A stretch of 64,000 nt of DNA from Proteus vulgaris (GTDB lineage: Bacteria; Pseudomonadota; Gammaproteobacteria; Enterobacterales; Enterobacteriaceae), in contig NZ_JAEHOQ010000008.1 of NCBI RefSeq assembly GCF_016239305.1, positions 95,169 through 159,168 on the forward strand, read 5' to 3'. The position numbers were made by a program, and so were the translations under genes. Below, piece by piece: positions 33,966-43,500 of this stretch. How positions within the stretch are numbered: position 1 is the stretch's first letter; each line of letters begins with the position of its first letter. The notes below the pieces were generated by a model. The model did not search any database, had not been told where the DNA came from, and saw only the letters and a program-made list of their open reading frames with translations.

Positions 33966-35429
33966 TTACATTAATAAACGGTCGATTGAGGCACTGGAGT
34001 TAGCCATGGAGTTGACCATTTTATCTAACTGTTGGAACTGTTTTTTATAGCGTTCCATCGTGGCTGCAATATTACGTTCCGTGTTTTTAATTTGGCTATC
34101 TAATGTTTTCTTGCGTTTTTTCACGCCATCAGTGGCAACATCTAAAGTACCATCATTAGATTGCAGGGTTTTTTTCAGGTAATTATAGGTTTGAGTACCA
34201 AAACCAGTTTCTTTACCGTCACCCATAAAAAACTCTTTCACGTTAGCGGGTTTTTCCTTTAACGCTTCATCCAGTTTTTTGCTATCGATATCTAAAGAGC
34301 CATCAACCTTAAATTTAATACCCATTTTATTCAGGGTATCCATATCTGAGGTGCTTTGTGAGCTAGTTACAAAGCTTTTTAGTTCAGACATAATCATACG
34401 GCTGGTGGTATCACCGAGTAATACACCATTATCTTTTGATGCCGCTTCACCTTTCTCAACTTGCGTATATTTAGTGAGTGATTTGTAAGTACTGTTTAAT
34501 TCGTTATAAGCGTCTGTCCAAGCTTGAATTGCTTTTTTCATTGGCTCAATATCACGAGCAACGTTTATAATTTCAGGCTTATCTGCTTTGTCTTTATTAT
34601 CAAAGGTCGTTTTCTTTAGATTTAAAGTGATCCCTTCTGGTGCATCTTTAATCTCATTCGTCTGGCGCTCAATATCAATACCATTAATATTGACAATAGA
34701 GTTTTGAGCTTTAACAACCTGTGTCATTTTGGAGGATTTATCAACCAAGTTAGAATCAGGATTGGATGGATCAGACAGTTCAGTATTTTTAGGATCATAA
34801 TTAAGGTATGAAGCGAGATCATCGTCACCAATTACCTCAATTTTCATTTCAGATTTTGTACCTTCTTTGCGAGAAGTTAGTGTTAAATAGTTTTCACCAT
34901 CTTTCGCTTTAACAATACTTGCTGAAACATTACCTTCTTTTTTATTAATCGCATCACGTAATTCAAGAATAGATGTTTGACTATCGTTTAATTCAATACG
35001 TAATGGCTCTTTTTCACCTTCTTGTGTGATGATAAGAGTGCGCTTATTACCTTCACCTAATGTTTTACCTAATGATTTTTTAATATCATCAACAGGTTGT
35101 GTTTTTAAAGATTGTGACTTAGCTAACTGTTCAACAGAAACAGTATAGTTACCCACACTGGCTTTACCATCCGTCGTCACTTTAAAAGCATCAAACTCAT
35201 CGTCTACTTTGGTTGCAACTATCTTGTCGAATTTCTTTAAATCTTCTGATGCTTTTTGTAACTTATCAAGTTGGCTACGAATTTTACCGTAAGCGGTAAT
35301 TTGCGCTTCGTAGCTTTTCATCTGTTTATCTAGGGGTTCAAGGCGTTTATTTTCCGCCGCCTCTAATTGTGCCAATGTTTGGCTAAGAGGCATCCCTGAG
35401 CCCACGCCTAGTGAAGCAATACCAGCCAT
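33966..35429 (-). CDS. fliD: Flagellar filament cap protein FliD
   Basis: 487 residues. The N terminus ([15 protein letters not shown]) and the C-terminal coiled region ([20 protein letters not shown], then [23 protein letters not shown]) are standard FliD. The central D2-D3 part is Lys/Asp-rich and variable. FliD caps the filament tip and guides flagellin folding. It is transcribed from a sigma-28 promoter at 35473-35499, divergently from flaA, so cap and filament are made together. Confidence 0.95.
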   Translation of the reverse strand: MAGIASLGVGSGMPLSQTLAQLEAAENKRLEPLDKQMKSYEAQITAYGKIRSQLDKLQKASEDLKKFDKIVATKVDDEFDAFKVTTDGKASVGNYTVSVEQLAKSQSLKTQPVDDIKKSLGKTLGEGNKRTLIITQEGEKEPLRIELNDSQTSILELRDAINKKEGNVSASIVKAKDGENYLTLTSRKEGTKSEMKIEVIGDDDLASYLNYDPKNTELSDPSNPDSNLVDKSSKMTQVVKAQNSIVNINGIDIERQTNEIKDAPEGITLNLKKTTFDNKDKADKPEIINVARDIEPMKKAIQAWTDAYNELNSTYKSLTKYTQVEKGEAASKDNGVLLGDTTSRMIMSELKSFVTSSQSTSDMDTLNKMGIKFKVDGSLDIDSKKLDEALKEKPANVKEFFMGDGKETGFGTQTYNYLKKTLQSNDGTLDVATDGVKKRKKTLDSQIKNTERNIAATMERYKKQFQQLDKMVNSMANSSASIDRLLM

Positions 35430-35472
35430 ACCGGTCTCCTTTCTGTGTTCGTAAAATAATCCTCAAAAAACG

Positions 35473-35499
35473 TTATCGGTAGAATCGGCGAAAAGTTTA
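35473..35499 (-). promoter_or_regulatory. Sigma-28 promoter of fliDST
   Basis: Reading the minus strand: TAAACTTT, 11-bp spacer, ACCGATAA, against the sigma-28 consensus TAAAGTTT-N11-GCCGATAA. Confidence 0.88.
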
Positions 35500-35711
35500 C
35501 GTCTATTTGGTATTTTTGATGAGTGAAACAGGCTGCCATATAGAAGCCTTTTATTGCCATTGGTGACTAAAGTCGAATTTAGAAGGGGAGAAAAAGGATT
35601 GAGACGAAAATTGATAAAAATTGAATAAAAAAATAATAAATTAATTTCTTTGTTTATCATTGACTTGATATTAATTCTATAAAAAAACGCAGAAATATTT
35701 GTAGGAAAAGT

Positions 35712-35738
35712 TAAAGGTTGTATGTGGGGTGCCGATAA
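35712..35738 (+). promoter_or_regulatory. Sigma-28 promoter of flaA
   Basis: TAAAGGTT, 11-bp spacer, perfect GCCGATAA. It lies 79 bp before the flaA ATG, within the 387-bp divergent fliD-flaA region. Confidence 0.92.
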
Positions 35739-35816
35739 ACTTGTTGCCGGTGATTAACACCGAAAATGAATAGGCAAACTTTTATTTTATCGACTTGATT
35801 TTAAAGGAATCTAGCT

Positions 35817-36890
35817 ATGGCACAAGTCATTAATACCAACTATCTATCTCTGGTAACTCAAAACAACCTGAACAAATCTCAGGGAGCTTTAGGAAGTGCA
35901 ATCGAGCGTCTGTCTTCTGGTCTGCGTATCAACAGCGCTAAAGACGATGCAGCAGGTCAAGCGATTGCTAACCGTTTCACTTCTAACATCAATGGTTTAA
36001 CTCAAGCTTCACGTAATGCGAACGATGGTATCTCTATCGCTCAAACTACTGAAGGCGCACTGAACGAAATCAACAACAACTTACAACGTATCCGTGAGTT
36101 AACAGTTCAAGCTAAAAACGGTACTAACTCTGACTCAGATATCACTTCAATCCAAAACGAAGTTACTGAACGTTTAGATGAAATCACTCGTATCTCCGGA
36201 CAAACTCAGTTTAACGGCGTTAAAGTACTGAGTGGCGAAAAGTCAACGATGACTATTCAAGTGGGTACTAATGATAATGAAGTTATCGAGTTTAACTTAG
36301 ATAAAGTTGATAACGACACTTTAGGCGTTTCAAAAGAAAAACTGTTTGAAAAAACAGCAGCAGGTACTGCAAAAGCTAAAGGTGATGCAGTCACAGCTGC
36401 TGATATCAAAGCAGGTTCAGCTTTTGATACTGGTATTAAATCAGCAACTAAATACATAGAAGGTGGTGTTGAATCTACTGATAAATATGTAATTACTAAA
36501 GATGATGGTACTCAAGTTGTTGCTGGCCTGAAAGATGATGGTGCTAACGTAGTTAAAATTGATGGTACTGAAGAAGCATTCAAAGCGACTGATGGTAAAG
36601 CGAAATTAGACGTTAAAGATGATGCACTGGCTACTTTAGACGAAGCTATCAATAAAATTGATGAAAGCCGTTCTAAATTAGGTGCGATTCAAAACCGTTT
36701 TGAATCTACTATCAACAACCTGAACAACACTGTTAACAACTTATCTGCTTCACGTAGCCGTATCTTAGATGCTGACTACGCAACAGAAGTGTCTAACATG
36801 AGTCGTGGTCAAATTCTGCAACAAGCGGGTACTTCTGTACTTGCTCAAGCAAACCAAGTACCACAATCAGTTCTGTCTCTGTTACGTTAA
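35817..36890 (+). CDS. flaA: Flagellin FlaA (expressed copy)
   Basis: 357 residues. The N-terminal D0/D1 (MAQVINTNYLSLVTQNNLNK, then ERLSSGLRINSAKDDAAGQ) and C-terminal D1/D0 (SRILDADYATEVSNMSRGQ) are canonical flagellin. The central domain (about 180-270) is short and variable and carries the antigenic surface. Codons are strongly biased to those of highly expressed genes (CTG, CGT, AAC), unlike flaB. It has a near-consensus sigma-28 promoter, an AAAGGA site and a strong terminator. In Proteus, FlaA is the normal filament subunit. Confidence 0.95.
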   Translation: MAQVINTNYLSLVTQNNLNKSQGALGSAIERLSSGLRINSAKDDAAGQAIANRFTSNINGLTQASRNANDGISIAQTTEGALNEINNNLQRIRELTVQAKNGTNSDSDITSIQNEVTERLDEITRISGQTQFNGVKVLSGEKSTMTIQVGTNDNEVIEFNLDKVDNDTLGVSKEKLFEKTAAGTAKAKGDAVTAADIKAGSAFDTGIKSATKYIEGGVESTDKYVITKDDGTQVVAGLKDDGANVVKIDGTEEAFKATDGKAKLDVKDDALATLDEAINKIDESRSKLGAIQNRFESTINNLNNTVNNLSASRSRILDADYATEVSNMSRGQILQQAGTSVLAQANQVPQSVLSLLR

Positions 36891-36927
36891 TTCGTACTCT
36901 GACACAAAAGATACCTTTCTATATCCA

Positions 36928-36955
36928 AAAGGTCCTCGTAAGAGGGCCTTTTTTT
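36928..36955 (+). terminator. flaA terminator
   Basis: AAAGGTCCTC pairs with GAGGGCCTTT (one T-G), loop GTAA, followed by TTTT. Confidence 0.92.
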
Positions 36956-37095
36956 GTTTGTGTGTTTTATCTTTAAACCCACTCTTTTTTAGTTTTATTT
37001 TTTCTCTCAACTTATTTCTCTTTTCTTTTAAATAAATTATTTCTTAAAAATTAATTGTCTGGCTTTTATTGCTATTTTCGCGACGCCAAAAATCG

Positions 37096-37122
37096 TAAAA
37101 CCTTCGAAATTGATGACGATAG
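37096..37122 (+). promoter_or_regulatory. Degenerate sigma-28-like promoter of flaB
   Basis: TAAAACCT, 11-bp spacer, GACGATAG: same layout as the flaA promoter but with mismatches in both boxes. It fits the known silence of flaB in Proteus. Confidence 0.55.
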
Positions 37123-37205
37123 TGTCTAGGCAAGGTTATTACAGAGACGTAATAACAAGCCTATTCATTTAAAAACATTTTAAAATCAAGTCGAAGGAAT
37201 ATTGT

Positions 37206-38312
37206 ATGGCACAAGTTATTAATACAAACTATCTGTCTTTAGTGACCCAAAATAATTTAAATAAATCACAAGGCTCGTTAGGTACTGCAATTGAACGTTT
37301 ATCTTCTGGTATGCGTATCAATAGCGCAAAAGATGATGCCGCAGGTCAAGCGATTGCGAACCGTTTTACTTCAAATATTAACGGTTTAACACAGGCTTCT
37401 CGTAATGCGAATGATGGTATTTCTGTTGCTCAAACCACAGAAGGGGCATTAAACGAAATTAATACCAATCTACAACGTATTCGTGAACTTACCGTTCAAG
37501 CTAAAAATGGCACTAATTCAGATTCTGATATTTCGTCCATTCAAAATGAAGTAACAGAACGTTTTGCTGAAATTGATCGTATTTCTGAACAAACTCAATT
37601 TAATGGTGTGAAAGTATTGAGTGGTGATACAGAAATGACCATTCAAGTGGGTACGAATGATAAAGAAGCAATTAAATTCAAATTGGATAAAATCGATAAT
37701 GTTACTTTAGCAGTTGGAAACGATAAGTTATATACCGAATCAACAGTTAAAAAAGGGGAAACAAAAGCAGGTGCTACAGTTGCCGCGGATAAATTGGGTG
37801 TTAGTGGTGTAACAGCTTATAAAAGCGGTCTAAGCGTTAAAGAATATGAAGTCGATGGTAAAGTTGTAAAAGATAAATATATTGCAACATCAGGTAATAA
37901 AGAGTATTTAGTTTCTTCTTCAGATTTCGAAGCTGATGCGACAACTCCAACCGAAGTAACATTAAAAGCTGGGGTAGCTGTTACTGCTAACGAATTTATT
38001 GCAAAAGCAGGTACTGATGTTAAAGTATTAAGTGTTAATGCTGATGCACTTGAAACATTAGATTCTGCAATCAATAGAGTGGATGAAGCGCGATCTAAAT
38101 TAGGTGCTGTACAAAATCGTTTTGAATCTACTATTACTAACTTAAATAATACAGTCAATAATTTATCGGCTTCACGTAGCCGTATTTTAGATGCAGATTA
38201 TGCAACTGAAGTATCGAATATGAGCAAAGGCCAAATTCTGCAACAAGCGGGTACTTCTGTACTTGCGCAAGCAAATCAAGTACCGAAATCAGTTCTTTCG
38301 TTATTACGTTAA
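37206..38312 (+). CDS. flaB: Flagellin FlaB (second, likely silent copy)
   Basis: 368 residues, intact, with D0/D1 ends almost the same as FlaA (SLGTAIERLSSGMRINSAKD; SRILDADYATEVSNMSKGQ) and a different, longer central domain. Synonymous codons are AT-rich (TTA, AAT, CAA) where flaA uses preferred ones, suggesting low expression. The promoter is degenerate. In P. mirabilis flaB is a silent partner that recombines with flaA to make hybrid antigenic variants. A 35-bp stretch near the 3' end is identical in DNA to flaA. Confidence 0.93.
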   Translation: MAQVINTNYLSLVTQNNLNKSQGSLGTAIERLSSGMRINSAKDDAAGQAIANRFTSNINGLTQASRNANDGISVAQTTEGALNEINTNLQRIRELTVQAKNGTNSDSDISSIQNEVTERFAEIDRISEQTQFNGVKVLSGDTEMTIQVGTNDKEAIKFKLDKIDNVTLAVGNDKLYTESTVKKGETKAGATVAADKLGVSGVTAYKSGLSVKEYEVDGKVVKDKYIATSGNKEYLVSSSDFEADATTPTEVTLKAGVAVTANEFIAKAGTDVKVLSVNADALETLDSAINRVDEARSKLGAVQNRFESTITNLNNTVNNLSASRSRILDADYATEVSNMSKGQILQQAGTSVLAQANQVPKSVLSLLR

Positions 38313-38338
38313 TCCTATTTTTAAATAATCCTCAAATT

Positions 38339-38373
38339 ACACCCACTACACTATTTTGTAGTGGGTGTTTTTT
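38339..38373 (+). terminator. flaB terminator
   Basis: ACACCCACTAC pairs perfectly with GTAGTGGGTGT, loop ACTATTTT, then six T. The remaining sequence to fliA (to 38754) is the fliA leader; no sure promoter was read in it. Confidence 0.93.
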
Positions 38374-38754
38374 CATCAAAACAATCGTTTTTTTAATTAA
38401 TCATTTATGAGTATTTCAACTCGCTAATTAGACGCTAAAATCTCACAAAATAAAATACTATGATTTATATGTTATTTTTTTATGAACTAAATGCATATTC
38501 AATGCGTCGATTTCTTTTAATGAGATAAATTATCAATTTAATTAACGGTTTTTCTAAGGATTAGCGGTGGATGTTTTAAGGTAAAGTAGTTCTCGTAATG
38601 CAATGACAAATTAATTTACCAATGAAAACCCAATTTTTGCTGAAAATTTGGCATAGGTGAAAAAGAGGCGCTTTTGCTTCACTGTTCAACCGATTGCTAA
38701 ATTTATTTCGCCAGATAATGGTTTCCGGTCTTTTATCCAAAGGTGTCTTTTGTT

Positions 38755-39477
38755 GTGAGTGATTTGTATACCGCCGAAGGCGTGATGGACAAAAATAGCC
38801 TCTGGGAGCGATATGTCCCGTTGGTTCGCCATGAAGCATTACGATTACAGGTCAAGTTACCTGCGAGTGTTGAATTGGATGATCTTTTGCAAGCGGGTGG
38901 AATTGGGTTATTAAACGCTGTTGAGCGTTTTGACTCAATGCAAGGTGCTGCCTTTACCACTTACGCTGTTCAACGTATCCGTGGCTCTATGCTAGATGAG
39001 CTACGCAGTCGAGATTGGGCGCCACGTAGTGTGCGTCGCAATGCAAGAGAAGTTACACATTCTATTCATCAATTAGAGCAGGATCTAGGACGACCCCCAT
39101 TAGAACAGGAAGTTGCTGATCATTTGCAGATTGAGTTAGCAGAATACCGGCAGATCCTATTGGATACGAATAATAGCCAATTGTTCTCTTATGACGAATG
39201 GCATGAAATATACGGTGAAAGCTGTGAACCGTCTCAAGACGAAGATCATGATGACAATCCATTACAGATGTTATTAGAAAGTGATATTCGCCAAAGAGTC
39301 ATAGACGCGATAGAATTGCTTCCCGAAAGGGAAAAAATGGTTCTTACTCTGTATTATCAGGAAGAACTTAATTTGAAAGAAATAGGCGCAGTGCTTAATG
39401 TCGGGGAATCCCGCGTGAGCCAGCTACACAGCCAAGCCATAAAAAGGCTGCGAGCACGCTTAAACCCAGAGAAATAG
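38755..39477 (+). CDS. fliA: Flagellar sigma factor FliA (sigma-28)
   Basis: 240 residues from a GTG at 38755, which aligns VSDLYTAEGVMDKNSLWERY with the E. coli start; an in-frame GTG 12 bp earlier has no site. Region 2 (LDDLLQAGGIGLLNAVERFD, FTTYAVQRIRGSMLDELRSRD) and region 4 (EREKMVLTLYYQEELNLKEI, VGESRVSQLHSQAIKRLR) are intact. It directs transcription of flaA, fliDST and other late flagellar genes and is held by FlgM until the hook is complete. fliZ follows. Confidence 0.96.
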   Translation: MSDLYTAEGVMDKNSLWERYVPLVRHEALRLQVKLPASVELDDLLQAGGIGLLNAVERFDSMQGAAFTTYAVQRIRGSMLDELRSRDWAPRSVRRNAREVTHSIHQLEQDLGRPPLEQEVADHLQIELAEYRQILLDTNNSQLFSYDEWHEIYGESCEPSQDEDHDDNPLQMLLESDIRQRVIDAIELLPEREKMVLTLYYQEELNLKEIGAVLNVGESRVSQLHSQAIKRLRARLNPEK

Positions 39478-39535
39478 AAGTTTTGCTTATTTTTGTTTTT
39501 GTTTATTAAGACTACAACACAGGGCTTTATCTCTT

Positions 39536-40066
39536 ATGTCTGTTTCAACACAAAAGAAACGGCCGCTAAGCCGTTACATTAAAGACTATAAACACAGCCA
39601 GACTCATTGTCTACATTGCCACAAGGCGCTTGATCGGATCTCTCTCGTATTCAATCGCCAAGTTATCAATAAAGAAGCCATTTCTGAAATGACGGATTTA
39701 ATTGATGATGAAACGTGGGAAACGTTACAAGAGAAATTCTCTGCGCTATGCCGTTTTTGTAGTGAGATTTACTGTAATAGTGAAACTGACTACTTTGACA
39801 TTATGTCTTTTAAGCAGTATTTGTTTGAACAAACGGAGATGAGCCACAGTACTGTTCGTGAGTATGTGGTTCGTTTACGTCGGCTCGATGAATTACTGAC
39901 TTCAACTAATTTTCCTCGTCAAGAATTTACGACAGAGAAAATTCAGTCAGACCTGAGTAAAAAGCTCACTCCCTCGGCATTTAGTAATTACAATATTGCG
40001 CTACGTAAGTACGAGCAATATCTTGATTGGTGTCAAGAACCACCATCAATGAATAGTAGTCACTAA
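39536..40066 (+). CDS. fliZ: Flagellar regulator FliZ
   Basis: 176 residues. The start KKRPLSRYIKDYKHSQTHC, the Cys motif CLHCHKALDRI and the later CRFCSEIYC are typical of FliZ, with a core-binding-domain-like C terminus (MSHSTVREYVVRLRRLDELL). FliZ binds sigma-S-like promoters to repress them and favours motility. It is 58 bp after fliA in the same direction, probably one operon. Confidence 0.93.
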   Translation: MSVSTQKKRPLSRYIKDYKHSQTHCLHCHKALDRISLVFNRQVINKEAISEMTDLIDDETWETLQEKFSALCRFCSEIYCNSETDYFDIMSFKQYLFEQTEMSHSTVREYVVRLRRLDELLTSTNFPRQEFTTEKIQSDLSKKLTPSAFSNYNIALRKYEQYLDWCQEPPSMNSSH

Positions 40067-40086
40067 TTGCGCTCAAGAGAGACCTT

Positions 40087-40115
40087 AAAAGGAGTAGCTT
40101 AGCCTACTCCTTTTT
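40087..40115 (+). terminator. fliAZ terminator
   Basis: AAAAGGAGTAG pairs with CTACTCCTTTTT, loop CTTAGC. Confidence 0.9.
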
Positions 40116-40255
40116 CTTTTGACTTAATTCAAAATTCTTTCTGTTTTTTCTTACTTAATCTCTTCGTTGTTTTTCAATTTCTTTATTTATCGATGATTAA
40201 ATACAATATTGTGTTTATGGCATGACATTAATATGGCATTAACATGGGAATTAAT

Positions 40256-40343
40256 AAGTAAAAAAAACGCCCCGAAGGGCGTAACTTTTAAGGTATACAT
40301 AACGATATAATTCAATCAACTTCTAGGCTTTGGTTGACTTGGC
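40256..40343 (-). ncRNA. Candidate small RNA between fliZ and putA
   Basis: On the minus strand a TATACT -10 box (40348-40353, no clear -35, sigma-S-like) is followed about 6 bases later by GCCAAGTCAACCAAAGCC. An internal stem AGTCAAC / GTTGATT follows, then AT-rich single-strand sequence, and a perfect intrinsic terminator (ACGCCC-TTCG-GGGCGT with a T run; 40256-40281). No open reading frame fits. The 5' end recalls E. coli SdsR (GGCAAGGCAACTAAGCC) from memory, but the rest does not. The putA terminator lies upstream, so this is a separate unit. Confidence 0.55.
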
Positions 40344-40464
40344 GACAAGTATATTTACTAATTCAATAGTCGGCGATGGATAAATATAAAAAGAGTGAGA
40401 ACAGTCACAGCATTAAGATAAATACCTATCTTAGCTATTTTTTATAACTAATAGATTAATAAAA

Positions 40465-40503
40465 GAAAAAACCACCTTTAATTAAATAGTTCTTAAAGGT
40501 GGT
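40465..40503 (-). terminator. putA terminator
   Basis: On the minus strand ACCACCTTTAA pairs with TTAAAGGTGGT, followed by a T run. Confidence 0.92.
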
Positions 40504-40536
40504 CTCAAAATAAAAAGAGAAAAAGAGGAGAGCTAA

Positions 40537-43500
40537 TTAACTAATGGTCATTAAACTTGCGTTACCACCTGCGGCTGCGGTATTAATGCTTAATGCTCTT
40601 TCATGTAATAAACGTTCTAACAATAAGCCCGTTTCACCTCGTGAAAATCCTTGAACAGAGATTATTGCCCCTTTGCGTTGAGCAATTTTCTGGCAAGTTT
40701 CACGTAATTGATCACCATCACCATGATAAATAACCGCATTTATTTTCAATGGATCATCAGTCCAATTTTCAGTGACCGTAATTGCTTTTCTAACAATATC
40801 AGGTAATTCACGGTATGTTTTTTGTGAGAACGACCTATTGACGATAACGGCATGGCAACCCGAAGCGAGAACACCCGCTATTTGAGTTAGCGCATCTTGT
40901 TCATTATCTGAAATACAAAGCACATTACCGCAAGGAACTAATTGGTAAGTATTACGTTCGCCAGTAGGACCAGGTAATACACGTAATGTTCCTGCTTGGG
41001 ACGCAAACGCATATTTTTCTAAGGCTTCATAGTGTGATTTGTCTGCTTTGTTTGATAACCATTCCATATACTTATTATAAGTTTGTAAGTTACGCATAGA
41101 AGTATCAAGCGGGAATGTTTCATCTTGACGGGCTAGTGTTTGTGTTGCTGCATTTTCAGGGCGTTTAGATAATAAGCGATACAGATAAATAGGGCCCCCG
41201 GCTTTCGGGCCTGTACCAGATAATCCTTCACCACCAAAGGGTTGAACACCCACCACTGCACCAACCATATTACGATTTACATATAAATTCCCCACTTTGG
41301 CATTTGATGCAACATAAGCAATAGTCTCATCAATACGCGTATGAACGCCCATCGTTAAGCCATAGCCTGTCGCATTAATTTCTTCGAGTAATGCAGGTAA
41401 ATCTTGGCTTGCATAACGCACAACATGTAATACAGGGCCAAAAATCTCTCTTTTTAGAGAACTGACTTTATCTAATTCAATTAAAGTCGGTTGAACAAAG
41501 GTACTGTTATTTTCAATTTGTTTTGGCAGACTATTGTGTGAGGCTTGATAAATATCGTAACCCGCTGTGCGCATAACTTGAATATGCTTCTCAATACCTT
41601 TTTTCGCTTCTTTATCGATAACAGGGCCAATATCAGTGGATAATAAACTAGGATCACCTATTACTGCTTGTGCCATAGCTCCTTTAAGCATCTCAATGGT
41701 GTGATCTGCCACTTCTTCTTGAATACATAACAGTCGTAACGCAGAACAACGTTGACCAGCACTATCATAAGCTGAAGCCATAACATCCGTAACGACCTGT
41801 TCAGTTAATGCAGAAGAATCCACAATCATGGCATTTAAGCCACCCGTTTCTGCAATTAAAGGAACAGGGTGACCTTCGCTATCTAATCGGCCAGCTAAGG
41901 TTTTTTGTAAAATATGGGCAACGTCTGTCGAGCCTGTAAACATCACACCACGAACACGTTCATCAGCCACTAAACGTGCGCCAATAGTTTCGCCTTGACC
42001 TGGTAAAAGTTGTAATGCAAAGCGAGGAACACCAGCTTGATGGAAGAGTTCAACTGCTTTTGAAGCAATTAAAGGTGTTTGCTCAGCAGGTTTAGCAAGT
42101 ACGGTATTACCTGCGGCTAACGCTGCGGCAATCTGTCCACTAAAAATAGCTAACGGGAAGTTCCAGGGGCTGATACAAACCACAGGCCCTAAAGGGCGAT
42201 GTGTATTGTTATCAAAGTCTTGTGCAACTTGTGCCGCATAATAATAGAGAAAATCAATCGCTTCTCGTACTTCTGCAATGGCATTGCTATAAGTTTTACC
42301 CGCTTCACGTACTAAAGTTCCCATTAATGGACCCATTTGTTGTTCCATTAATTCCGCAGTACGAATTAAGAAAGAGGCTCTTTGTGTCGGGGGCGTTGCA
42401 AACCATATTTCTCCATTTTCTTGAGCAACAGTTAAAGCAAAATCCACTTCAGCTTCAGTGGCTTCCCTTACTGTACCCACGGTATCAGCATGATTTGCTG
42501 GGTTTAAAACAGATTGAGGATTTTGTGTTTTTTCTGAAGAATTAAACGTATCACCTAACAATGGCTCACAATGTCTATTTTCAGTGGCAGAGGTTAATAA
42601 TGCACTAGAGAGTGATGCCAAACGGTGCTCATTTGACATATCAATACCCGGTGAATTTTTACGCTCATTACCATAAAGCTGATGAGGAAGTGGAATTTTA
42701 GGGTGTGAAAGTCCAATTTGCCCCTCAGCCTGTGCCATTTTATTGACTTCTTTAACCGGATCAGCGACCAATTCATCAAGGGAAATCGTGGTATCTGCGA
42801 TTCGATTTACAAATGAGGTGTTTGCACCATTTTCAAGTAAACGGCGCACTAAATAGGCGAGTAACGTTTCGTGTGTTCCTACAGGTGCATAAATGCGACA
42901 AGGACGACCTAACTTCCCATCTGCAATTTTCCCTACAACTTGTGCATAAAGAGGCTCACCCATGCCATGTAAACACTGGAATTCATATTGTCCTGGGTAA
43001 TAGTTCTGTCCTGCCAAATGATAAATTGCAGAAAGTGTGTGTGCGTTATGCGTTGCAAATTGAGGATAAATAAAGTTAGTTGATGCAAGTAGTTTCTTCG
43101 CACAAGCCAAATAGGAAACATCAGTATACACTTTACGAGTATAAACAGGGTAATCCTCAAGACCATCAATTTGAGCGCGTTTTACTTCGCTATCCCAATA
43201 TGCACCTTTAACTAAACGGATCATTAAGCGACGACGGCTCCGACGAGCTAAATCGATGACATAATCAATCACTAATGGACAACGCTTTTGATAGGCTTGA
43301 ATTACAAAACCAATCCCATTCCAACCCGCTAATTCAGGTTCAAAACAGAGTTTTTCAAGCAAATCAAGTGAAATCTCAAGTCTATCCGCTTCTTCTGCAT
43401 CAATATTAATACCGATATCATATTGTTTTGCTTGTAATGTTAATGAGAGCAGGCGTGGGTAAAGTTCTGACATAACACGTTCATATTGTGCACGACTGTA

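Noticed and set aside
37123..37205. DNA inversion switch between flaA and flaB
   Set aside because: Both genes are in the same orientation with no recombinase or inverted repeats; homologous recombination is the known mechanism in Proteus.
38640..38754. Sigma-28 promoter directly before fliA
   Set aside because: GCCGATAA-like pieces (ACCGATTG, GCCAGATAA) lack a TAAA box at the 11-bp distance.
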